From positions 60,645,754 to 60,709,753 of the forward strand of contig NC_061508.1 in the NCBI RefSeq assembly GCF_022539505.1: a stretch of 64,000 bases of DNA. The letters are read 5' to 3'. The notes beneath the pieces were generated by a model. The model had not been told where the DNA came from. It worked only from the letters and a program-made list of their open reading frames with translations, and searched no databases. Source of the stretch: Lolium rigidum. Its lineage: Eukaryota; Streptophyta; Magnoliopsida; Poales; Poaceae. Below, one piece after another: positions 1-9,649 of this stretch; within the stretch, counting starts at the first letter, position 1, and every line of letters starts with the position of its first letter. The position numbers were made by a program, and so were the translations under genes.

Positions 1-273
1 TCCTATGCAAGGTCCATGTTTATCGCGATGGACGTCGTTTTCTTCGGATCTGTCGGGTGGATCTGCACCTCCTTGGAATCTTTCGTCGTGTTAAAGGTTG
101 GTTCCTTGTTAAATCTCCCTACATCTGGCAGTACATCATAATCAGTCGTGAGCCTTGACGCCGTGTACTCCGCTTGCATCCCGAAAGTTTCTGATAGTCG
201 ATGAAAATCCTTGTCACATTTATCGGCTAGCGCGAAGCTTCCTTTGACTGTGATTGGTCCCTTAGGTCCAGGT
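1..273 (-). pseudogene. Ty3/gypsy polyprotein fragment downstream of protease (gypsy element 1)
   Basis: Read on the minus strand, this stretch gives PGPKGPITVKGSFALADKCD and, later, HPTDPKKTTSIAINMDLA, ending at a stop near position 3. This linker between the aspartic protease and the reverse transcriptase is familiar from grass Tat-type gypsy polyproteins. It continues the reading that stops at 14195 (protease ending HYTYQLWR). The two parts are separated by element A, whose TSD AACCT lies at 341-345 and 14190-14194, so they were once contiguous. The stop codon makes this copy non-functional. The reverse transcriptase should lie to the left, outside the window. The family assignment is from recognition only. 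Confidence 0.75.
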
Positions 274-351
274 AACCTTGATAATAGAAAATGACACAGT
301 AGGGAGCCTTTCCCTACTGTAATTGTGTAAAAAAAAAGGTAACCTTGATAA
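271..351 (+). mobile_element. 53-bp poly(A)-tailed insertion with 14-bp target duplication
   Basis: Bases 285-337 are an insertion ending in nine A residues (329-337). It is flanked by identical 14-bp direct repeats GGTAACCTTGATAA at 271-284 and 338-351. It contains a perfect 10-bp stem ACAGTAGGGA / TCCCTACTGT (296-305 and 311-320) with a 5-nt loop. The repeat spans the TSD/LTR boundary of element A, so this insertion is younger than A. A long TSD, a poly(A) tail and a stem-loop just before the tail fit LINE-machinery insertion of a severely 5'-truncated LINE or SINE. The source family is not identified. Confidence 0.8.
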
Positions 352-1884
352 CCCACAAGTATAGGGGATCGCAACAGTCTTCGAGGGAAGTAAAATCCAA
401 ATTTATTGATTCGACACAAGGGGAGGTAAAGAATACTTATAAGCCTTAACAACTGAGTTGTCAATTCAGCCGCACTGGAAAAGCACTAGTAACAGGGGTG
501 ATGTGAAAGCAACAGATAATATGAGAGCAGGACTAACAAGTAACACAGCAGCAGTAGGCAGTAATATGAGAGCAATGGCACCGTAAAATAGTTGATACTA
601 CTTCCAATGACATATAGGACCGAGTATATGATGATGAGAGATGGACCGGGGTTCCCAGCTATCTACACTAGTGGTAACTCTCCAATAACAAGTGTTGGGT
701 GAACAAATTACAGCTTGGGCAATTGATAGTATTGAAATAGCATTAAGACAAGAACATCAAGATTATTAATCATGTAGGCATGTTTTCCATATATAGTCAT
801 ACGTGCTCGCAATGAGAAACCGGCATAACATCTTTTGTCCTACCAGTCAAGTGGCAACGGGCCTCTAGGGAATCTACCGGAAATTAAGGTACTCCTTTTA
901 ATAGAGCACCGGAGCAAAGCATTAACACTCCGTGAAAACATGTGATCCTCATATCTAAGCCTTCCCCTCCAGCTTATCCCAGCTTGCCGTCTACTCGGGG
1001 CCTCGGGTTCCGGACATAGACATGTGCAAACAACTTGTAGATACAATCTAAGCAATAAGTATAGAGCTTAAATCTAAGATCATGCCACTCGGGCCCTAGT
1101 GACAAGCATTAAACACAACAAGATTGCAAAGCAACAATAACTTCACAAACTTATAGATAGACTAATCATAATGTAACAATCCATCGGATCCCAACAAACA
1201 CAACACCGATTACATCGATGAATCTCAATCATGTAAGGCAGCTCATGAGATCATTGTATTGAAGTACATGGGGGAGAGAGTACCAACTAGCTACTAGCTA
1301 GAACCCGTAGTCCATGGGGGAACTACTCACTGGACATGATGGAGGCGGTGGCGTTGATGGAGATGGCTTCCGGGGCACTTCCTCGTCCCGGCGGCGTGCC
1401 GTAACGCAGAGTCTCGTCCCCCGAATTGGAGTTTCGCAAGGGCGGCGGCGCCCCTGGAGTCTTTCTGGAGTTTCGTCAATTCGTATCGCGTTTTTAGGTC
1501 GAAAGGGGTCTTATAGGCGAAGAGGCGGCGCAGGAGGGCGCCTGGAGGCTCCTCACAATAGGCTGGCGCGACCAGGCCTGGGGCCGCGCTGCCTTATTGT
1601 GTGGTGGCCCTCTGGCCCGCCTCCGACTCTCCTTCGGTGTTCTGGGGTCTTCCGGGAAAAATAAGATGTTGGGTCTTCGTTTCGCCGAATTCCGAGAATA
1701 TTGCTCGAACAGCCTTTCTCGGGAACCAAAAACAACGTAAAACAGGAACTGGCACTTCGGCATCTTGTTAATAGGTTAGTTCCGGAAAACGCATAAAAAC
1801 ATTATAAAGTGTGAGCAAAACATGTAGGTATTGTCATAAAACAAGCATGGAACATCGGAATTATAGATACGTTGGAGACGTATC
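346..1884 (-). repeat. 3' LTR of element A
   Basis: The 3' LTR is about 1539 bp and closely matches 5997-7174 joined to 13834-14189. On the minus strand it should begin TGATACG, but the T at the junction with the polypurine tract is missing (GGATGC directly followed by GATACG). It ends GGGTTATCA at 346. Its GC-rich central part (about 1314-1700) contains open frames on both strands, but these belong to the LTR and are not genes. Confidence 0.88.
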
Positions 1885-1900
1885 GCATCCCTCAAGCTTA
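1885..1900 (-). promoter_or_regulatory. Polypurine tract of element A
   Basis: On the minus strand AAGCTTGAGGGATGC directly abuts the 3' LTR. This is the position of the plus-strand primer in LTR retrotransposons. Elements B and C have AAGCTTAGGGATGC and AAGCTTTGAGGATGC in the same place. Confidence 0.7.
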
Positions 1901-4440
1901 GTTCCTACTCGCCTCGAGTAGGTAAACGATAAAAAGAATAATTTCTAAGTGACATGCTACTTACATAATCTTGATCATACTATTGTAAAGCATATGAGAT
2001 GAATGCAGTGACTCAAGGCAATGATCTATAGTTTGCTAACAAATAGATAACATATAGAAAAACTTTTCATGAATAGTACTTTCAAGACAAGCATCAAAAG
2101 TCTTGCACAAGAGTTAACTCATAAAGCAATAAGTTCAAAGTAAAGGCATTGAAGCAACACAGAGGAAGATTTAAGTTTCAAAGCAATTGCTTTCAACTTT
2201 CAACATGCATATCTCATGGATAATTGTCAACACAAAGTAATATGATGAATGCAAATAAGCAAGTATGTAAGAATCAATGCACAGCTTAACACAAGTGTTT
2301 GCTTCTAAGATGGAAGGAAGTAGGTAAACTGACTCAACATAAAAGTAAAAGATAGGCCCTTCGCAGAGGGAAGCAGGGATTAAATCATGTGCTAGAGCTT
2401 TTTAAGTTTTGAAATCATATAGAGAGTATAAAAGTAAAATTTTGAGAGGTGCTTGTTGTTGTCAACGAATGATAGCGGGTACTCTAACTACCTTATCAAC
2501 CAGACTTTCAAGAGCGGCTCCCATGAAGGACGTTATCTCTACCAGCAAGGTAGATCATCCCTCTTCTCTTTTGTTTACACATGTATTTTAGTTTCATTAT
2601 TTATGGATGACACTCCTCCCAACCTTTTGCTTACACAAGCCATGGCTAACCGAATCCTCAGTGCCTTCCAACATTCACATACCATGAAGGAGTGTCTATT
2701 TGCAAAATTAAGTTACTTACTCGATGAATCGGAGCAAAACATGTGAAGAGAATTATTAATGAAGGTTGATTAATTGGGGGCTGGGAACCCCGCGCCAGCT
2801 CTTTTTGCAAAATTATTGGATAAGCGGATGAAGCCACTAGTCCATTGGTGAAAGCTGTCCGAAGTAAATGACAAGATCAAAAGATAAAACACCACATGCT
2901 TCCTCATGAGCTATAAAACATTGACACAAATAAGAGATAATAGTTTTTGAATTGCTTAAAGGTAGCACATGAAGTATTTGCTTGGAATGGCAGGAAATAC
3001 CACATAGTAGGTAGATATGGTGGACACAAATGGCATAGGTTTTGGCTCAAGGTTTTGGATGCACGAGAAGCATTTCCTCTCAGTACAAGGTTTTGGCTAG
3101 CAAGGTTGTTTGAAGCAAACACAAGTATGAACCCAGTACAAAGAAAACTTACATAAGAACATATTGCAAGCATTATAAAACTCTGCACCTGTCTTCCTTG
3201 TTGCTCAAACACTTTTACCAGAAAATATCTAAACCTTAGAGAGACCAATCATGCAAACCAATTTCAACAAGCTCTACGGTAGTTCTCCACTAATAGGTTT
3301 AAACTACATGATGCAAGAGCTTAAACATGGTCTACTTGAGAGCTCAAAACAATTGCCAAGTATCAAATTATTCAAGACAATATGAGGCATTTTCTGTTTC
3401 CAACCAAATAACAACGAGTGCAAAAGCTTCCAACTTTTGTCATTGAACATTAAAAGTAAGAGCGAAGAACACGAGTGTTCATATGAAAAAGCGGAGCGTG
3501 TCTTTCTCCCAAAAAAGGATTGCTAGGATCCGAATTATTCAAACATAAACAAAAATAAAAACAAACAGACGCTCCAAGCAAAGCACATAAGATGTGGAAG
3601 AATAAAAATATAGTTTCAATAGAAGAAACCTGATAAGTTGATGAAGAAGGGGATGCCTTGGGCATCCCCAAGCTTAGACGCTTGAGTCTTCTTGAAATAT
3701 GCAGGGATGAACCACGGGGGCATCCCCAAGCTTAGACTTTTCACTCTTCTTAATCATATATCATCCTCCTCTCTTGACCCTTGAAAACTTCCTTCACACC
3801 AAACTTCTCATAAACTTTCTTAGAGGGGTTAGTACTCAAAAAACTTTAATCCACTTTAGCCCTGTAGTGACACATTGCAAGAACTCAATAAAACATTAGC
3901 TACAGCTCTCCATGTCTAGAAAGCCTCACTTAAAGTCCACAAGAGACAATGCAAAAAAACAGAGATAGAATCCATCCAAAACAATGAACAGCAAGTAAAC
4001 ACGAATTTTTAAGAGGTACTTCCGTTGCTCAAATCAGAAAACTCAAAATTAATGAAAGTTGCGTACATATCCGAGGAACACGCACGTAAATTGGCAGATT
4101 TTTCCGAGTTACCTACGCGAGAGCCCTCGCCCAAATTCGTGACAGTATAGAAATCTGTTTCTCGCGTGAAATCCAAATCTAGTATCAACCTTCTATTAGA
4201 GACTTCACTTGGCACCACAATGCAATAAAATAAAGATAAGGAGAGGTTGCTACAGTAGTAACAACTTCCAAGACACAACAAAACAGTAGCAAAATAAAGA
4301 CATGGGTTATCTCCCAAGAAGTGCTTTCTTTATAGTCATTAAGATGGGCTCATCGATTTTAATGATGCTCACATGGAAAATAGAAATTGAAGCAAAAGGA
4401 GCATCAAGAAGCAAATTCAAAACACATTTAAGTCTAACCC
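1901..4440 (-). other. Non-coding 3' half of element A
   Basis: No convincing coding sequence is seen here. Short open frames on both strands are not conserved in frame. The DNA itself resembles the 3' halves of element B (9650-12236) and element C (21724-24169), including a stretch beside the ORF end that reads CTACTGTAGCAACCTCTCC on the minus strand. It contains two internal copies of the polypurine-like motif (around 3661-3680 and 3717-3737) and a perfect 9-bp hairpin at 3649-3669. Retained non-coding sequence in non-autonomous elements may serve packaging or priming; that role is inferred. Confidence 0.6.
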
Positions 4441-4445
4441 ACTTC

Positions 4446-5707
4446 CTATGCATAGGAATCTTGTACACAAATAAATTCATGAAGAACAAAGTGACAAGCA
4501 TAAGAAGATAAAACAAGAGTAACTTCAAAATTTTCAAGCATATAGAGAGGTGTTTTAGTACCATGCAAATTTCTACAACCATATTTTCCTCTCTCATAAT
4601 AATTTTCAGTAGCTTCATGGATAAACTCAACAATATAACTATCACATGCAGCATACTTTCCATGATCTACAAACACATAATTTTTATCAAGCTCAAAAAT
4701 AGTAGGATTAAAACTTTCAAACCCACTTTTATCAATAATATAACAAGATGATCGAGCAATATCAAGAGATATGGGACTCATAGATAAAGTCAAGACTTCT
4801 CCAATCCCATTTTCATTAGTAGTACAATTAATATTATCAAGTAACATAGGACCATCATCTAGAGATTTATCATAAACATTTGCCAAGCAAAACTCTTCAG
4901 TACCATGCATCTCAACATCAAGCACAAACAAAGCATTATCATAAGATTTATCAAAATAGCATGGATTATCATAAATAACAATAGCATAATTATTCTCACA
5001 AGTTTTACTCATAGGGAATATTTCAAGAGAATCCACAGGAACATAACATTCATCCTCCTTTGGTAAGCATGGAGGACAATCAAATAGTGTAAGAGATAAA
5101 GAGTTACTCTCATTAGAAGGTTGGCATGGGTAGCTAATCCATTCTTCCTCCTTTTGTTCATCACTCTCCTCTTCTTTTTCATCCAATGAGCTTTCAGGTT
5201 CATCAATTTCCTCCTCTTTTTCATCCAATGAGCTTTCGAGTTCATCAATTTCTTCTTCCACTCGGTTCCTCGCAAATTATGAGTGCATTCTTGTGCATTA
5301 ATGAGTCTCTCTTTATAATCAATGATATAAGGATTATCACTGTAACTTTCTATGCAAAAATTAAGGATAGAAGAGACATAATCTTTAAGGTCCTTACAAA
5401 CAACAGAAGTTTCATAATTTTTAGACATGAAGGATTCGATCTCAGAAGCTCCCATAAACAAAACAAATTGTTCTACTTCTTCGAACCCAAAATGAATATA
5501 GCTATTCCAATTATAGTTCTTAATTAAAACTTCCTCACTAAAGCCACATTGAAATTTAAGATGTTTAGTATCCTGTTTAGAGCAACAGTTTATATCATGG
5601 CGTTTAAGCAAGATTTTAGCAATTGTATTCAATTTTTCTATCACAGCACTCATAACTTTTCCCGTTCTTGATTCTCTATAATTATTATATAATTCAATAA
5701 GCTCCAA
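4446..5707 (-). pseudogene. Orphan ORF of element A, acidic-repeat protein (frameshifted)
   Basis: The sequence starts at an ATG at 5707 (MELIELYNNYRESRTG) and continues in a second frame from about 5261 to 4446, for roughly 420 residues after one frameshift near 5260-5275. The middle carries an imperfect tandem of a Glu-rich unit (DELESSLDEKEEEI, DEPESSLDEKEEES). The C-terminal third contains CDSYIVEFIHEATENYYERG, nearly identical to element C's ORF (CDSYIVEFVHDATESYYERG). No retroviral domain, zinc knuckle or catalytic motif is seen. It occupies the gag-pol position, so it may be a structural or RNA-binding helper, but its function is unknown. The frameshift lies beside CTCGG/CCTCGC runs and may be a consensus error. 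Confidence 0.6.
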
Positions 5708-5965
5708 GTAGGTTGTAGGTTCTCCCGTAATAACAGTTTTTAATTTTTCGGTTTTTCAAATTTTTATGGATTTTCGGGTATATAGGGAAAATAAAACAAA
5801 ACAAAAAGAAACTAGACAAAAGTAAACTAGGCAAAATAATACTAGACGAAAATAAACTAAGCAAAAATAAACTAGACAAAAGTAAACTAAGCAAAACAAA
5901 ATAAAATAAAACAGGGAGAGAGGTAGAGTGTACTCCCCAGGTGAACTTATGAGTAGAGCTATGCC

Positions 5966-5984
5966 TCCCCGGCAACGAGCGCCA
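5966..5984 (-). promoter_or_regulatory. Primer-binding site of element A
   Basis: On the minus strand TGGCGCTCGTTGCCGGGGA lies about 12 nt inside the 5' LTR end. It matches the common grass retrotransposon primer site TGGCGCCGTTGCCGGGGA apart from an extra base at CTCG. Confidence 0.7.
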
Positions 5985-5996
5985 GTAAAATAGTCT

Positions 5997-7174
5997 TGAT
6001 AACCCACAAATATGGGGATCGCAACAGTCTTCGAGGGAAGTAAAACCCAAATTTATTGATTCGACACAAGGGGAGGTAAAGAATACTTATAAGCCATAAC
6101 AACTGAGTTGTCAATTCAGCTGCACCCGAAAAGCACTAGTAACGAGGGTGATGTGAAAGCAAAGAGTAATATGAGAACACGTAGTAACAGTAACACATCA
6201 GCAAGTGGCAGTAATATGAGAGCAATGGCACCGGAAAATAGTTGATACTACTTCCAATGACATATAGGACCGAGTATATGATGATGAGAGATGGACCGGG
6301 TTCCCAGCTATCTACACTAGTGGTAACTCTCCAATAACAAGTGTTGGGTGAACAAATTACAGCTTGGGCAATTGATAGTATTGAAATAGCATTAAGACAG
6401 TAACATCAAGATTATTAATCATGTAGGCATGTTTTCCATATATAGTCATACGTGCTCGCAATGAGAAACTTGCATAACATCTTTTGTCCTACCAGCGGTG
6501 GCAGTCGGGCCTCTAGGGAATCTACTCGGAAATTAAGGTACTCCTTTTTAATAGAGCACCGGAGCAAAGCATTAACACTCCGTGAAAACATGTGATCCTC
6601 ATATCTAAGCCTTCTCCTCCAGTTATCCCAGTTGCTCGTCACTCTGGGGCCTCGGGTTCCGGACATAGACATGTGCAAACAACTTGTAGATACAATCTAA
6701 GCAATAAGTATAGAGCTTAAATCTAAGATCATGCCACTCGGGCCCTAGTGACAAGCATTAAACACAACAAGATTGCAGCAACAATAACTTCACAAACTTA
6801 TAGATAGACTAATCATAATGTAACAATCCATCGGATCCCAACAAACACAACACCGATTACATCAGATGAATCTCAATCATGTAAGGCAGCTCATGAGATC
6901 ATTGTATTGAAGTACATGGGGGAGAGAGTACCAACTAGCTACATCTAGAACCCATAGTCCATGGGGGAACTACTCACGAAACATGATGGAGGCGGTGGCG
7001 TTGATGGAGATGGCTTCCGGGGGCACTTCCCCGTCCCGGCGGCGTGCCGGAACAGAGATTCTGTCCCCCGAATTGGAGTTTCGCGATGGCGGCGGCGCCC
7101 CTGGAGTCTTTCTGGAGTTTCGTCAATTTGTATCGCGTTTTTAGGTCGAAAGGGGTCTTATAGGCGAAGAGGCG
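5997..7174 (-). repeat. 5' LTR of element A, part 1 (LTR 3' end)
   Basis: This part repeats 346-1520 and ends at 7174, where element B is inserted. The LTR resumes at 13834. AGGCG at 7170-7174 is the left target-site copy of B. No gene lies within it. Confidence 0.9.
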
Positions 7175-8767
7175 TGATACGTCTCCGACGTATCGATAAT
7201 TTCTTATGTTCCATGCCACATTATTGATGATATCTACATGTTTTATGCACACTTTATGTCATATTCGTGCATTTTCTGGAACTAACCTATTAACAAGATG
7301 CCGAAGAGCCGCTTGCTGTCTTTCTGCTGTTTTTGGTTTCAGAAATCCTAGTAACGAAATATTCTCGAATTGGACGAAATCAACGCCCGTGGTCCTATTT
7401 TGCCATGAAGCTTCCGGAAGACCGAAGGAAAGTCGAAGTGGGGCCACGAGGTGGCGTAACACCGAGGGCGGCGCGGCCCGAGGCCCCGGCCGCGCCGACC
7501 TATGGTGTGGGCCCCTCGTGCCGCCTCTTACCTGCCCTTCCGCCTACAAATAGCCTCCGTCGCGAAACCCCGGCACCGAGAGCCACGATACGGAAAACCT
7601 ACTCGAGACGCCGCCGCCGCCAATCCCATCTCGTGGGATTTCGGAGATCTCCTCCGGCACCCCGCCGGAGAGGGGATTCATCTCCCGGAGGACTCTTCAC
7701 CGCCATGGTCGCCTCCGGAGTGATGAGTGAGTAGTTCACCCCCGGACTATGGGTCCATAGCAGTAGCTAGATGGTTGTCTTCTCCTCATTGTGCTTCATT
7801 GTTGGATCTTGTGAGCTGCCTAACATGATCAAGATCATCTATCCGTAATACTATATGTTGTGTTTGTCGGGATCCGATGGATAGAGAATACTATGTTATG
7901 TTAATTATCAAGTTATTACCTATGTGTTGTTTAAGATCTTGCATGCTCTCCGTTATTAGTAGAGGCTACGGCCAAGTTTTCGCTATTAACTCCAAGAGGG
8001 AGTATTTATGCTCGATAGTGGGTTCATGTCTCCGTGAATCTGGGGAGTGACGAAACCCCTAAGGTTATGGATGTGCTGTTGCCACTAGGGATAAAACATT
8101 GATGCTATGTCCGAGGATGTAGTTATTGATTACATTACGCACCATACTTAATGCAATTGTCCGTTGTTTTGCAACTTAATACCGGAAGGGGTTCGGATGA
8201 TAACCTCGAAGGTGGACTTTTTAGGCATAGATGCATGCTGGATAGCGGTCTATGTACTTTGTCGTAATGCCCAATTAAATCTCACTATATTTATCATGAC
8301 ATGTATGTGCATTGTTATGCCCTCTCTATTTGTCAATTGCCCGACTGTAATTTGTTCACCCAACATGCTTTTATCTTATGGGAGAGACACCTCTAGTGAC
8401 ATATGGACCCCGGTCCTATTCTTTACATCGCATACAATCTACTGCAATACTTGTTTTACTGTTTTCTGTAAACAATCATCTTCCACACAATACGGTTAAT
8501 CCTTTGTTACAGCAAGCCGGTGAGATTGACAACCTCACTGTTTCGTTGGGGCAAAGTACTTTGGTTGTGTTGTGCAGGTTCCACGTTGGCGCCGGAATCC
8601 CTGGTGTTGCGCCGCACTACATCCCGCCGCCATCAACCTTCAACGTGCTTCTTGGCTCCTCCTGGTTCGATAAACCTTGGTTTCTTTCTCGAGGGAAAAC
8701 TTGCCGCTTGTGCGCATCATACCTTCCTCTTGGGGTTCCCAACGAACGTGTGAGTTACACGCCATCA
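7175..8767 (+). repeat. 5' LTR of element B
   Basis: It starts TGATACGTCTCCGACG and ends ACACGCCATCA. It closely matches 12237-13828 and is similar to the reverse complement of the LTR of element G (61219-62816). All open frames inside it are LTR sequence. Confidence 0.93.
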
Positions 8768-8779
8768 AGCTCTTTTTTT

Positions 8780-8799
8780 TCGGCGCCGTTGCTGTGGAG
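8780..8799 (+). promoter_or_regulatory. Primer-binding site of element B
   Basis: TCGGCGCCGTTGCTGTGGAG lies 12 nt after the 5' LTR end. It is the degraded form of the site TGGCGCCGTTGCCGGGAG that G retains (minus strand near 61190-61208). Confidence 0.7.
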
Positions 8800-9003
8800 A
8801 TCAAGACACGCCGCAAGGGAGTCTCCACTTCCCAATCTCTTTACTTTGTTTTCGTCTTGCTTTATTTTATTTACTACTTTGTTTGCTGCATTATATCAAA
8901 ACACAAAAAAATTAGTTGCTAGCTTTACTTTATTTGCTATCTTGTTCGTTATATCAAAAATACAAAAAAATTAGTTACTCGCATTTGCTTTACTTGATTC
9001 ATC

Positions 9004-9649
9004 ATGTTTCCTTTTAATTTTACCACAAAAGACATACCGGTAGGACGTGGGTCTATAGTTGGGAGAAACAATATAGAAGAATTTTTCAATCATGTTAGTA
9101 CCGTTGAAGATTTTGAAGATAGACACTTGGTAGAACTTGCTCCTACTTATGAAATTGCTGCTGTCTGCTTTAGTTCGCATGTTGGAAACTAAATTTGTTA
9201 ATCTCAATCCTATAATCCAACACATGTTTCTTACACTCGGTGATATGGAAGAAGGGGAAAAGAAAGATTTTGTTTTAGAAACCCTTCTTAGAGAATTTGG
9301 TGGTTTAGCAAGAGAAGCTAGAAAGGTCTTTAGTAAATATAAGATGCTTGGTTCTTATACCAATTTTGCTAGTATCCTTGAAAAGATGGACATGGAGAGA
9401 ATAAGGTACACTAATAATATTAATGACGGTGGGGAGATCAAAGCGCCGATACCATGTAAGCTCCTAGCGATGAATGAAGCGCTAGAAAATAACTATGCTT
9501 GGCTTGTTCCCGAAAATTTGTTTGATGAGAGTAGCAAGCCCAAGACTAATGAAAAGGGAGCCGCTGAAACTTATGTATCCAATATACTATGCATGGTTGA
9601 GAAAACTCCAAACCCCGCTGAAGATTCATCATCTCTTGATAATACTTGA
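9004..9649 (+). pseudogene. Orphan ORF of element B (about 210 residues, one frameshift)
   Basis: An ATG at 9004 opens MFPFNFTTKDIPVGRG. The frame closes at 9192, but a second frame from about 9165 continues LVRMLETKFVNLNPIIQHMF to a stop at 9649 (SSSLDNT), so one product of roughly 210 residues is likely. It is acidic and probably helical. No gag, protease or pol motif is visible and I do not recognise it. It follows the same A/T-rich leader that precedes the gag start of element G, so it sits where gag-pol would be. Differences from A and C ORFs show that this family carries its own passenger protein. Function is unknown. Confidence 0.55.

Noticed and set aside
1314..1763. GC-rich open frames on both strands
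   Set aside because: They lie inside the LTR of element A and recur in its other LTR; the same applies to frames at 7333-7734, 12352-12790, 19487-19954, 24277-24579 and 62270-62785.
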